From NCBI RefSeq assembly GCF_042654585.1, contig NZ_JBHSGR010000014.1, positions 1 through 64,000 on the forward strand: a DNA stretch of 64,000 bases. The letters are read 5' to 3'. The notes under the pieces were generated by a model. That model was not told the origin of the DNA and did not search any database. It saw nothing but the letters and a program-made list of their open reading frames with translations. The position numbers and the translations under genes are program-made. Of the stretch, positions 16,842 through 25,828 are shown piece after piece. The DNA comes from Geodermatophilus arenarius (GTDB taxonomy: Bacteria; Actinomycetota; Actinomycetes; Mycobacteriales; Geodermatophilaceae). Every line of letters begins with the position of its first letter. The stretch's first letter is position 1.

Positions 16842-17113
16842 CAGTACCCGGTCAGCGGGCCGAGGCGGCCCTCCAGGTAGAAGTGGTTCCTCGCCAGCGT
16901 GGTGAAGATCCGGTTCACGAACCGGCGCTCGTCGGCGTCGAGTGCCTCGATGGTCCGGCGGACCTCCTCGGGTATCGCCTCGTAGTCCTCCACCCGGTAG
17001 AGGTCATCGAGATCGAAGTCGGGGTTCTCGTCGAACAGCTCGGCCACTCGTCCCAGCGCCCTGCGCGCCTCGTCCCAGGGGCGTTCCTGGTTCGTGCCGT
17101 CGTCCATCGCCAT
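16841..17113 (-). CDS. 90-aa acidic protein coupled to the HDO oxidase
   Basis: 90 aa, first gene of a two-gene unit, preceded by GAGGAGG at good spacing. Acidic and helical over most of its length (RALGRVAELFDENPDFDLDDLYRV, then IPEEVRRTIEALDADERRFVNRIF), then an aromatic end NHFYLEGRLGPLTGY. No Cys, signal peptide or membrane helix. No known family recognised. A long acidic helical leader with a short Gly/Tyr tail resembles the build of some RiPP precursors, but it could equally be a small regulatory subunit. Stop overlaps the start of the oxidase gene. Confidence 0.8.
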   Translation of the reverse strand: MAMDDGTNQERPWDEARRALGRVAELFDENPDFDLDDLYRVEDYEAIPEEVRRTIEALDADERRFVNRIFTTLARNHFYLEGRLGPLTGY

Positions 17114-17264
17114 CGGACGCCTCCTCGACGGAGCCGGCGGGGCAGCCAGTAGGGCGCAGCCGCCGGGTCGCTGTCAAGCGGGTGCCGCTTGTCCCGGCGT
17201 CACCGGGGCGACCAGACTGGACGCGCGAGACGAACCCCGGCCGTAGCGGAAGCGAAGCGGCGTC

Positions 17265-20200
17265 ATGGTCAGCAGCCCGCCTGACGAGCTCGGCTCCTCG
17301 CCACCTGCTGTCCGTGGGGTGCGGAAGCTGGTCACGGTCCTGTTCGTCGACGTCGTCGACTCCACCGTCCTGACCGAGGACCTGGACGCCGAGTCCTCGC
17401 GGGCGCTGCTGGACGACTACTTCCGTGTCGCCGACGAGGTGGTCTCCCGTCACGGCGGGTACGTGGAGAAGTTCATCGGCGATGCCGTCATGGCCGTCTT
17501 CGGGGTCCCCACGCTCCACGAGGACGACGCGCTGCGCGCCGTCACGGCCGCTGTGGAGATCCGCGACCGGCTCGCGGCGATGGACGAGGAGTTCCTGCGG
17601 GCCTACGGCCGGACCGTCGCCGTCCGCACGGGCATCGACTCCGGCGAGGCCCTGGTGAGCACGCGCGGCCACGGGGAGCTCTACGTCACCGGGCCCACGG
17701 TCACCACCGCCGCGCGGCTGGAGCAGGCCGCCGCATCCGGCACGGTCCTCATCGGCGAGGCGACCCACCACCTCGTCCGCGACGCCGTGGAAGCGGAGGG
17801 GCCCCGCTCCCTGACGCTCAAGGGCAAGCCGCACGGGGTCACGGCGTGGGCGGTGGAGCGCACCATCCCCGGGGCAGCCGGGGTGCGGCGTCGGCTGGAC
17901 GCCGCCCTGGTGGACCGCCGGGACGAGCTGGACCGGCTGCTGACGGCCTTCGACCGCGCGGCGGGCAGCGGCTGCCAGCTGGTGACGGTCGTCGGGGACC
18001 CTGGCATCGGCAAGACACGGCTGGCCGACGAGCTGGTCGCCCGGCTCGCGGGGCGAGGTCGGGTGCTGAGCGGTCGCTGCCGGCCCTACGGCGAGGGCAT
18101 CACCTTCTGGCCGGTCGTCGAGGTGCTCCGCGACGCCGCCGGGATCGCCGCCACGGATCCCCCCGCGCAGGCCAGGGACAAGGCGGCCGCGCTGCTCCCG
18201 CCCGGACACACGAGCGCTCTGGTCATGGCCCGCCTGGCGGGCCTGCTCGGGGACAGCGAGGCGCAGGCCTCCGTCCCGGAGCTGTTCTGGGCGATCCGCA
18301 GGTACCTGGAGACGCTGGCGGCGACCGGCCCGCTCGTCGTCCTGTTCGACGACGTCCACTGGGGTGAGCCGACCTTCCTGCAGCTGCTGCAGTACCTGGC
18401 CGACTGGACGGGACGGGCTCCGCTCCTGGTCGTCTGCCTGGCGCGGGGGCAGTTGCTCGACGAGCGACCGGACTGGACGACGCCGCGGACGAATGCCGAG
18501 ATCGTCTTCCTGCGCCCCCTCGACGCGGAGGAGACCCGGCAGCTCGTCGAGGGGCTGGTCGGCGGCGGTCACGTCGACGCCGAGGCGGAGGCGCGGATCG
18601 ACGCGGTCGCCGAGGGCAACCCGCTGTTCGTCGAGGAGATGCTGCGCATGCTCGTCGACTCCGGTGAGCTGCGGTTCGAGTCCGGTCGGTGGGTGATGGA
18701 CCGCTCGGTCGTCCGCATGCCGATCCCGACGACGATCCAGGCCCTGATGTCGGCGCGGCTGGAGCGTCTGGAACCGGAGCAGCTCGTGGTGCTGCAGCGG
18801 GCCGCGATCGTGGGGCAGGTGTTCAGCTGGAGCGACGTGGCCGCTCTCTGTGGCGACGACGGCCAGGCGTCCGGGACGGCGGCCCGCCTGCAGGCACTGA
18901 TGCGCAAGCAGCTGGTCAAGCCGCGACCCGACGAGCCGGGAGACGAGGACGCCTTCGAGTTCTCCCACGGCCTCGTGCGCGACGCCGCCTACGAGCTGAT
19001 CCCGAAGGCCGAGCGTGTCGACCTGCACGAACGCTTCGCGGCCTGGACCCAGAGCCGGCTGGGGGAGGGCGGCGCAGGCCACGAGGAGATCGTGGGCCAC
19101 CACCTCGAGCAGGCCCACCACACGCTGCTCCAGCTGGGACCGCCGTCCTCCCGCTCCGCCGACCTGGCCGAGCGTGCCTTCACCCAGCTGTCGGTGGCAG
19201 GGCTGCGGGCCCACGGACGGGGTGACGTCCCCGCAGCCGTCAACCTGCTGCAGCGGGCGGTGTCGCTGCTCGACCCGAAGCGGGCCGAGCGGACCGCCGT
19301 CCTGCCGCAACTGGCATCCGCGCTGATGGAGACCGGTGCCTTCGAGGACCTGCAACAGGTCGTGGCGGAGATGGAGGGGGCGGCCGGGGCCGGCGACCAC
19401 GGGACGCGGGCCCGCGCCACCGTCCTCCGGCTCTGGATGCGGATGTTCACCGACCCCGTCGGCTGGGCGGAGGTGGCCGAGGCCGAGGCGGCACGGGCAC
19501 AGCGGGCCTTCACCGAGCTGCAGGACGACCGCGGGCTCGCCATGACGTCGTCCCTGCTCGGCCTCGTCAGCCTGATGAGGGGCCGGTTCGCGGAGGCCGC
19601 GATCCACTGGACCGGGGCGAGCGTGAACGCCGACCGGGCCGGGGACCAGCGTGACCGGCTGGAGGCGCTGTCCTGGGTGCCCCTGATGATCTGCGCCGGG
19701 CCGACTCCCTGCGAGGAGGGGCTGCGGCACTGTCACGAGCTGCTGCTGCGTGCCGACGGTGACAAGAAGACCATGGCGAGTGCGCTGACGGCGGAGGCGC
19801 TGCTGCTGGCCGCCCTGGACCGTCCCCAGGAGGCCCGCGGGTCCCTGGCACGGGCCCACGACCTCCTGGGCGAGGTGGCGCTGACGGTCTGGATGGCGGG
19901 TCCCTACGCGCAGAGCGCCGGGTGGGTGGAGCTCCTCGCCGGTGACCCCGCCGCGGCCGAACGCGTGCTGCGCGCGGGGTTCGACTCGCTGCGGGGGATG
20001 GGCGAGGTGATGTGGTTCTCCACGGTCGCCGGACTCCTGGGCGAGGCGGTCCTGCAGGTGGGGCGGCAGGACGAGGCCGCGGTCCTGGCCCGGGCGAGTC
20101 GCGATGCGGCCGCGCCCGACGACGTGTACTCCCAGATGGTCTGGCGGACGGTGGCCTCCACGGTGGCTGCGCGCAGCGGACGGGTGGAGGACGCGGAGGC

Positions 20201-20414
20201 GCTCGCCCGGGAGGCCGTGGACCTCATCCAGCGGAGCGACGGGTTGCTCCTGCACTGGCTGGCCCTCGTGAACCTCGCGCGGGTGATGGAGTCCCTGGGC
20301 CGGATCCCGGACGCGGCCGCGGCCGCGAACGAGGCGGCAGCCGTCGCCGAGCGGAAGGGATCCGTGGCGGCCGAGCGCCGCGCGCGGGAGATCGCGACGC
20401 GGCTGGGGGGATGA
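17265..20414 (+). CDS. Adenylate cyclase-AAA-TPR multidomain regulator
   Basis: 1049 aa. A class III cyclase domain (about 20-200) keeps both metal aspartates (LFVDVVDST, EKFIGDAVMAVFG), but the usual V-N-x-A-A-R-L reads TVTTAARLE: the transition-state Asn is Thr, so cyclase activity may be weak or lost. An AAA_16-type ATPase follows, with Walker A GDPGIGKTR near 243 and Walker B VVLFDDVHW near 355. From about 560 to the end are helical TPR-like repeats. There is no LuxR HTH. Such proteins are common in actinobacteria as signal-sensing ATPases. It is divergent from the 90-aa/HDO unit across 151 bp and may regulate it (inference). Confidence 0.9.
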   Translation: MVSSPPDELGSSPPAVRGVRKLVTVLFVDVVDSTVLTEDLDAESSRALLDDYFRVADEVVSRHGGYVEKFIGDAVMAVFGVPTLHEDDALRAVTAAVEIRDRLAAMDEEFLRAYGRTVAVRTGIDSGEALVSTRGHGELYVTGPTVTTAARLEQAAASGTVLIGEATHHLVRDAVEAEGPRSLTLKGKPHGVTAWAVERTIPGAAGVRRRLDAALVDRRDELDRLLTAFDRAAGSGCQLVTVVGDPGIGKTRLADELVARLAGRGRVLSGRCRPYGEGITFWPVVEVLRDAAGIAATDPPAQARDKAAALLPPGHTSALVMARLAGLLGDSEAQASVPELFWAIRRYLETLAATGPLVVLFDDVHWGEPTFLQLLQYLADWTGRAPLLVVCLARGQLLDERPDWTTPRTNAEIVFLRPLDAEETRQLVEGLVGGGHVDAEAEARIDAVAEGNPLFVEEMLRMLVDSGELRFESGRWVMDRSVVRMPIPTTIQALMSARLERLEPEQLVVLQRAAIVGQVFSWSDVAALCGDDGQASGTAARLQALMRKQLVKPRPDEPGDEDAFEFSHGLVRDAAYELIPKAERVDLHERFAAWTQSRLGEGGAGHEEIVGHHLEQAHHTLLQLGPPSSRSADLAERAFTQLSVAGLRAHGRGDVPAAVNLLQRAVSLLDPKRAERTAVLPQLASALMETGAFEDLQQVVAEMEGAAGAGDHGTRARATVLRLWMRMFTDPVGWAEVAEAEAARAQRAFTELQDDRGLAMTSSLLGLVSLMRGRFAEAAIHWTGASVNADRAGDQRDRLEALSWVPLMICAGPTPCEEGLRHCHELLLRADGDKKTMASALTAEALLLAALDRPQEARGSLARAHDLLGEVALTVWMAGPYAQSAGWVELLAGDPAAAERVLRAGFDSLRGMGEVMWFSTVAGLLGEAVLQVGRQDEAAVLARASRDAAAPDDVYSQMVWRTVASTVAARSGRVEDAEALAREAVDLIQRSDGLLLHWLALVNLARVMESLGRIPDAAAAANEAAAVAERKGSVAAERRAREIATRLGG

Positions 20415-20490
20415 ACTCCCTCCCGTCCGGGTCCGCGTGCCCGTGGGGCACGGTCCGAGGGCCTGCGGTCCTCCACTCGTCCGACCGGCG

Positions 20491-21582
20491 CTATCGGTAC
20501 CCCGCGCGGAGATAGCCCTTGGCCTGCAGGCGTGCACCGGGCCCGAGGACCACCTTGACGTGGTGGACGTCGAGTTCCAGCCGGTCGAAGGCCCCCGGGC
20601 CCAGGAGCCTCGAGACCCGCCGCAGGCTCTCGGGCCACGCGGCCGCCTCGAGGACGCGGCTCGACAGCTCCGTGGCACCGAGCAGGGCGTCTCGTTTGGC
20701 GGAGGTGCAGACGCCGGCCTCGACGAGGGCCTGCAACAGGCGGGGCCATCCCCCGTCCCCTGCCGGTGGAGCACCGCTCCCGCAGTAGCAGTCGAGGCCC
20801 AGCCTCTCGGCCACCCCGGTCTCGTCGACGTCGACGGCGAGCCACATCCGATCGGCCAGGTCCGCGATGGGTGCGATGCGTGCCAACCCGTCGGTGGTCC
20901 CCCGAGACCCCGGTCGCCGGAGACACGTGAGCACGTCGCCGAGGCTCATCCCCGCCACGACCACCCTGACGGCCGTGGTGGCGCGCGGGATCATCGCGCC
21001 GAGGAACCGCACCCGGGCGGTCGCCGGCAGGACCCGGACGAACTCGGCCAGTGCGGACAGGGTGCCGGGGGAGGGGCGTCCTCCCTGGAGGATCCCCAGG
21101 GCCGCTCCTGCGATCCGGACGAGCTCCTCGGGCCGCCGGGGCGGCGCGGGATCCCGAGGGCCCGGGTGTCCCGGGTCGAAGAAGACGCTGGGGGTGAGCG
21201 CGGCGGCCTGCCGGGCCGAGCCGACGTCGAACTCCAGCCAGACCTCCTCGACGGCACGGTGGAGCGGCGATGCGGCGTCCGCCCACGCGGAGGCGAACCG
21301 GCGGATCCGTTCCCAGCCGGGACCGTCCCCCGGGGGCCTGACGGAGTCCGCCCTCCCGAGTCGGGACAGGTCCGCCGGATCGCCCCGTGATGCCAGGACC
21401 GCGACCGAGAAGTCGGCCACGGGCGCGCCGTCCAAGGGGCACTCCAGCCCGAACGGGCCGGCGCCCAGTGCGGCCGGCAGCTGCTGCGCGACGGACAGGA
21501 TTCTCTCCAGCGCCCGCCGGGACACCAGGTCGGACGGGACGTACGGGAGGAAGGGCTGCAGGCCCTCTCCGCAGGAGTCCAC
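20491..21582 (-). CDS. Uncharacterised 363-aa protein
   Basis: 363 aa, GTG start with GGAGGTGTC upstream. No signal peptide or membrane segment. Recurrent strands carry conserved-looking charged residues: VEEVWLEFDVG, ARVRFLGAMIPRATTAVRVVVAGM, RMWLAVDVDETGVAERLGLDCYC, LVEAGVCTSAKRDALLGA, and the end LELDVHHVKVVLGPGARLQAKGYLRAGYR. This layout resembles an uncharacterised family I recall from cyanobacteria and myxobacteria, sometimes in natural-product neighbourhoods; that is memory, not a search. A barrel fold is imaginable. Convergent with the cyclase-AAA gene; a weak hairpin (GTGCCC/GGGCAC near 20440) lies between them. Function unknown. Confidence 0.75.
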   Translation of the reverse strand: MDSCGEGLQPFLPYVPSDLVSRRALERILSVAQQLPAALGAGPFGLECPLDGAPVADFSVAVLASRGDPADLSRLGRADSVRPPGDGPGWERIRRFASAWADAASPLHRAVEEVWLEFDVGSARQAAALTPSVFFDPGHPGPRDPAPPRRPEELVRIAGAALGILQGGRPSPGTLSALAEFVRVLPATARVRFLGAMIPRATTAVRVVVAGMSLGDVLTCLRRPGSRGTTDGLARIAPIADLADRMWLAVDVDETGVAERLGLDCYCGSGAPPAGDGGWPRLLQALVEAGVCTSAKRDALLGATELSSRVLEAAAWPESLRRVSRLLGPGAFDRLELDVHHVKVVLGPGARLQAKGYLRAGYR

Positions 21583-21852
21583 GACACCTCCGACGACGCG
21601 GCGACCGGGTGGCCGCCCGATCCTCCTCCCGCACGCGCGATCCCGGCCCCCGTCCAGCCGTGGAGGTCACGGCCCGTGTCCGAGGGGCGACTCGGGAGGA
21701 CCTCCTCCGGCCCGACGGGGACGCCGTCCCGGGTGGTGTGGTCAGGCCGGGCTCCGCGCCGTCACGGTCCGCTCCCCGGCCTCCCCGGCCTCCACGGCAT
21801 CCCGGCGCCGGAGACCGTTGTCCCGGCGTGGGGACCGGCGCGATGCTGACCC

Positions 21853-23769
21853 ATGGCGTCGAACCCCACGTACGAGCAGTCGAAGCAGGTCGCCGAGGCT
21901 AGCCGCGAGGCCGCGTGGACCCGGCCGTCGTTCGGCCGGGAGCTTTTCCTCGGCAACCTCCGCCTGGACCTGGTCCACCCGCAGCCGGAGCTCGACCCGG
22001 CCGCGGTGGCGAAGGGGGAGGCGTTCCTCGAGCGCCTCCGCGCCTTCCTCACCGAGCGCGTCGACCCCCAGCGGATCGAGCGGGAGGCGAGGATCCCCGC
22101 CGACGTGGTCAGGGGCCTCGGGGAGCTCGGCGCCCTCGGCATGAAGATCCCCGAGGAGTACGGGGGACTGGGGCTGAGCCAGGTGTACTACAACCGGGCG
22201 CTGGCCCTGGCCGGCACCTGGCACTCGTCGATCTCGACGCTGCTGTCGGCGCACCAGTCGATCGGCCTGCCCGAGCCGCTGCGGCTGTTCGGCTCGGAGG
22301 AGCAGAAGCGGACCTGGCTGCCCCGGCTCGCCCGCGACGCCGTCTCGGCGTTCCTGCTCACCGAGCCCGACGTCGGCTCCGACCCCGCCCGGATGAGCAC
22401 CACGGCGGTCCCGACCGACGACGGCACCGGCTACCGGATCACCGGCACCAAGCTGTGGGCGACCAACGGCGCCATCGCCGACGTCGTCGTGGTGATGGCC
22501 GTCGTCCCCGCGTCCGAGGGCCACCGGGGCGGCATCACCGCCTTCATCTGCCCCACCGACCGCCCGGGCGTCACGGTCGAGCACCGCAACGCGTTCATGG
22601 GGCTGCGGGGCATCGAGAACTCGGTGACCCGCTTCGACGACGTCCTCGTCCCCGCGGGCGACGTCATCGGCGGCGAGGGGAGGGGGCTGCGGATCGCGCT
22701 CACCACGCTGAACATCGGCCGCCTGTCGCTGCCGGCGTTCTGCCTGGCGGAGGCCCGGTACGCCCTGAAGATCGCGCGCGAGTGGTCGGCCGAGCGCCGG
22801 CAGTGGGGCCGGCCGATCGGCGAGCACGACGCGATCGCGCAGAAGCTCGCGTGGCTCGCCGGCACCGCGTTCGGGCTCGAGGCGGTGCTCGAGGTGTCCA
22901 GCCGCCTCGCCGACGACAAGCGCAACGACATCCGCATCGAGGCCGCCCTCGCCAAGCTCTACGGCTCCGAGCTCGGGTGGACCGCCGTCGACGAGATGGT
23001 GCAGATCCGCGGCGGCCGCGCCTACGAGACCGCCGAGTCCCTCGCCCGGCGCGGCGAGAAGCCGGTGCCGGCCGAGCAGATGCTGCGCGACATGCGCATC
23101 AACCGGATCTTCGAGGGCTCCACCGAGATCATGCACCTGCTCATCGCCCGCGAGGCCGTCGACCAGCACCTGCAGGTCGCGGGCGGCCTGCTCGGCGACT
23201 CCGGCCTGGCCGACAAGGCGCGGGCCGCCGGGAGGGCGGGCGCCTTCTACGCCCGGTGGTTCCCGGCGCTGGCCACGGGCCCCGGCCGGCGTCCCGGCGC
23301 CTTCGCCGAGTTCGGCGAGCTGGCCGGGCACCTGCGCTGGGCCGAGCGCTCCGCGCGCAAGCTCGCCCGCTCGACCTTCTACGCGATGGCCCGCCACCAG
23401 GGGCGCCTGGAGCGCAAGGGCCGGCTGCTCGGGCGGATCGTCGACATCGGTGCCGAGCTCTACGCCGTCGCCTGCGCCTGCGTGCACGCCGACACCCTCG
23501 CCCGCGAGCGGCCCGACCGCCGCCAGGAGGCGGTCGAGCTGGCCGACCTGTTCTGCGGCCAGGCCCGCCGCCGGGCCGGCCGGCTGTTCCGCGAGCTGTG
23601 GGCCAACGACGACGACCGCCAGTACGCGGCCGCGCAGCGGGTGCTCGCCGGCCGCTACGCGTGGTTCGAGGAGGACGTGCTCGACCCCGCCGGCGACGGC
23701 CCGATGATGCCGGCGCGCGCCCGGCCGGACGGGGCGCCGGTCCCGGTGGATGCCGTGGCCGCGCGGTAG
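21853..23769 (+). CDS. Acyl-CoA dehydrogenase
   Basis: 638 aa, FAD-dependent alpha,beta-dehydrogenation of acyl-CoA. The N-terminal helical domain includes LGMKIPEEYGGLGLSQ. The flavin/substrate strand is AFLLTEPDVGSDPARM, followed by ITGTKLWATNGAIAD. The catalytic Glu motif is RINRIFEGSTEIMHLL (about 418). A C-terminal extension of about 200 residues beyond a standard 380-aa dehydrogenase places it with the long FadE-type (VLCAD-like) enzymes. The first 35 residues are poorly conserved. Alone in its operon; the downstream hydrolase remnant is only 12 bp away. Confidence 0.95.
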   Translation: MASNPTYEQSKQVAEASREAAWTRPSFGRELFLGNLRLDLVHPQPELDPAAVAKGEAFLERLRAFLTERVDPQRIEREARIPADVVRGLGELGALGMKIPEEYGGLGLSQVYYNRALALAGTWHSSISTLLSAHQSIGLPEPLRLFGSEEQKRTWLPRLARDAVSAFLLTEPDVGSDPARMSTTAVPTDDGTGYRITGTKLWATNGAIADVVVVMAVVPASEGHRGGITAFICPTDRPGVTVEHRNAFMGLRGIENSVTRFDDVLVPAGDVIGGEGRGLRIALTTLNIGRLSLPAFCLAEARYALKIAREWSAERRQWGRPIGEHDAIAQKLAWLAGTAFGLEAVLEVSSRLADDKRNDIRIEAALAKLYGSELGWTAVDEMVQIRGGRAYETAESLARRGEKPVPAEQMLRDMRINRIFEGSTEIMHLLIAREAVDQHLQVAGGLLGDSGLADKARAAGRAGAFYARWFPALATGPGRRPGAFAEFGELAGHLRWAERSARKLARSTFYAMARHQGRLERKGRLLGRIVDIGAELYAVACACVHADTLARERPDRRQEAVELADLFCGQARRRAGRLFRELWANDDDRQYAAAQRVLAGRYAWFEEDVLDPAGDGPMMPARARPDGAPVPVDAVAAR

Positions 23770-23781
23770 GAGGCTGCCCGG

Positions 23782-24482
23782 GTGGCGGTGCACCGCGTGG
23801 AGCACGGGACCGGGCGGGCCGTGCGGGTGCTGCACGGCGCGGAGGTCGACCACCGCGAGACCGAGGCGTCCTCGGAGCCGCTGCTCGCCGGCGTCCCCGG
23901 CCTCCGGCGCGTCCACCCCGACCTGCCCGGGATGGGCCGGACGCCCGCTCCGCGGCCCTGCGCAGCGCCGACGACGTCCTCGGCGCGCTGCTCGCCTCCG
24001 CCGACGAGGTGACCGGCGGGGACCCGGTACCTGCTGGTCGGGCACTCGGCGGGCGGCCACCTCGCCCGGGCGATGGCCGCGCGGCGCCCGGCGCAGGTCG
24101 CGGGCCTCGCGCTGGTCTGCCCGCTGCTGCCGGGCGTGCGCGACGTCCCGGGGCACCGCGGATCGGCGCCCGCTGGGAGCTCACCCCGGACGGTGCGCCG
24201 CCCTACCCGGGCCCGACGCTGGTCGTGGCCGGGCGGACGGACTCCACGGTCGGGTACGCCGCCACGGTGGACCTGCTGGACGTCCACCCGCACGCCACGC
24301 TCGCCGTCGTCGACGACGCCGGGCACGCGCTGCCCCACGAGCGGCCGACGGTCCTGCGCGCCCTCCTCGCCGAGTGGCCGGCGCGCGTGCGGCGACGCGA
24401 CGCCTCCCCGGCCGGCGTCGGCCGCGCCCTCGCGCCCGCCGCCCCGGCCGCGGCGACGACGGGTCAGCGCGGGAAGCGGTAG
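23782..24482 (+). pseudogene. Broken alpha/beta hydrolase (multiple frameshifts)
   Basis: Hydrolase pieces alternate between frames. The start MAVHRVEHGTGRAVRVLHG and VHPDLPGMGRTPA are in the first frame. ALRSADDVLGALLASADEV is in another. YLLVGHSAGGHLARAMAARRP, holding the nucleophile Ser, is back in the first. GARWELTPDGAPPYPGPTLVVAGRTDSTVGY and VVDDAGHALPHERP, with the catalytic acid and His, are in the second. At least three indels and a likely internal deletion between the nucleophile half and the acid half are needed to join them. The 3' end overlaps the convergent methyltransferase gene. A sequencing-error origin cannot be excluded for single steps. Confidence 0.75.
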
Positions 24483-25291
24483 TGCAGGACGACCGTCCCC
24501 CGGCGGGACCAGGCCGTGCTGTGCGCCGCGAGCCGGTGGTAGAGGCGCAGCAGCGGCGGGAACAGGGCGACCTCGGGCTCCCGGCTGAGCAGGATCTCCC
24601 GGACCAGGTGCAGGCGCGGGTCCCAGCGTTCGAGCTCGTGCGGGTCGTCGATGCCGGGGAACCGGAGGAGCCCGGAGACGGCCCTGGTGCCGGGCACGAG
24701 CCGGGTCGCCCGGAGGGCGAAGCGGGAGTAGCTGTTGAAGGCGATCTCGCCGGCGGGGAAGTGGCCGGTGAGCCGGTCGAGCAGGGTGGTCACCTCGCTC
24801 CGGTCGAGGAACCCGACCAGGCCGTCGGCGACGACCACCGCCGGACGGCCGGCCGGGACCGCGTCCAGCCAGTGCCCGTCCCGCACGTCCGCGGCGATCG
24901 TGCGGGTCCGCGCGCGGGCGGGCACGACGGCGTCCCGGACGGCGACGACGGCGGGCAGGTCGACGTCGAACCAGTCCACGGTGGGCGGCGGGGCGATCCG
25001 CGCCCACCGGGTGTCCAGCCCGGCGCCCAGGTCCAGCCCGACGGCGTCCGGGTGGCGGTGCACGAAGTCGGCCGCGATCTCGTCGAGCCGCTTGGCGCGC
25101 AGCGCGCAGCTGGTGACCAGGTTGGCGTCGACGCGCACCCGGGCGGCGTCCGGGCCGAGTTCCCGGACGATCTCGTCGGCCAGCGCGTCCCCCAGGACGG
25201 GACGCGGCGAGCGGGCGTCCGCCGCCCGGGAGCGGAGCGTCACGAGGAGGCTCTGCTCCAGCGGCGTCAGGGCCGGCAGGGTGGTGACCAT
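24464..25291 (-). CDS. PPM/LCMT-type class I SAM methyltransferase
   Basis: 275 aa. The N-terminal ANLVTSCALRAKRLDEIAADFVHRHPDAVGLDLGAGLDTRWARI is the family signature (R-x-x-x-x-D, then the GAGLDTR SAM loop). DWFDVDLPAVVAVRDAVVP supplies the ribose-binding acid. VVVADGLVGFLD is the post-motif strand. The family methylates carboxylates in eukaryotes (LCMT) and small molecules in bacteria; the substrate here is unknown. The ATG at 25291 is chosen because conservation begins there. The stop lies inside the 3' end of the convergent hydrolase remnant. Confidence 0.88.
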   Translation of the reverse strand: MVTTLPALTPLEQSLLVTLRSRAADARSPRPVLGDALADEIVRELGPDAARVRVDANLVTSCALRAKRLDEIAADFVHRHPDAVGLDLGAGLDTRWARIAPPPTVDWFDVDLPAVVAVRDAVVPARARTRTIAADVRDGHWLDAVPAGRPAVVVADGLVGFLDRSEVTTLLDRLTGHFPAGEIAFNSYSRFALRATRLVPGTRAVSGLLRFPGIDDPHELERWDPRLHLVREILLSREPEVALFPPLLRLYHRLAAHSTAWSRRGTVVLHYRFPR

Positions 25292-25470
25292 CGGATCGGC
25301 TCCCCGGTGTGTCGGGCACCCCCGTGGGACCAGCCAAGCCCTCCGGGGGCGCGCCGCTCCAGGGCACTTCGGCCCCGGGGCGCCGGGGGCCGTGCCTGTG
25401 CAGGCACTGACGGGGGCGCCGGGCTGGGCTGCGGGGTCGCCGGACGCCGCGCCCGGAGGCCGCCCCCCCG

Positions 25471-25725
25471 CTACCGGGCCAGGCGCAGCGGCGCCGCGAC
25501 GGGGGCGGGGACGTCGGCCGCTGCCGATCCTCCGGGGAGGAGGACGAGCGCGGGACGGGACGCGGTCGTCCGGGTGCCGGCGAGCCGGGCCCGGAGGGAG
25601 ACGTTCGGGTAGCCGGTGGGCAGCCGGCGGCACTCCTCGGGGGAGGGCGGTGGCGACGGAGGGGCGCCGGCGTCCTGTGCCAGGTGGACGTAGAGGATGC
25701 CGTCCGCGGGGTCGTAGGTCCTCAT
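25471..25725 (-). CDS. Small hypothetical protein
   Basis: 84 aa, ATG preceded by GGAGGAGGTGAGGACGAG. The start MRTYDPADGILYVHLAQD looks structured; the rest is Pro/Ala-rich (ADVPAPVAAPL). One Cys, no signal peptide. Not recognised. It sits downstream of a 16-bp tandem repeat that would lie in its promoter region. Moderate support: the ribosome site is good, but coding evidence otherwise is limited. Confidence 0.5.
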   Translation of the reverse strand: MRTYDPADGILYVHLAQDAGAPPSPPPSPEECRRLPTGYPNVSLRARLAGTRTTASRPALVLLPGGSAAADVPAPVAAPLRLAR

Positions 25726-25752
25726 CTCGTCCTCACCTCCTCCCGGATCCCG

Positions 25753-25828
25753 CCGGTGCGGTGGCGCTGGTGTGCGGTGGCTCCGGTGTGCGGTGGCTCT
25801 GGTGTGCGGTGGCTCTGGTGTGCGGGGG
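25753..25828. repeat. 16-bp tandem repeat (about 4.7 units)
   Basis: The unit GGTGTGCGGTGGCTCY is present three times in perfect tandem (25769-25784, 25785-25800, 25801-25816), with a degenerate copy before (25753-25768) and a partial copy after (25817-25828). It lies about 30-100 bp upstream of the leftward 84-aa gene. It may be a variable-number repeat in its promoter, or the site of an unidentified binding protein. Confidence 0.85.

Noticed and set aside
17004..20774. Very long antisense open frame opposite the cyclase-AAA gene
   Set aside because: Long antisense frames are expected in DNA of this GC content. Its translation is Gly/Arg/Pro/His-rich without motifs, while the plus strand encodes a clear multidomain protein.
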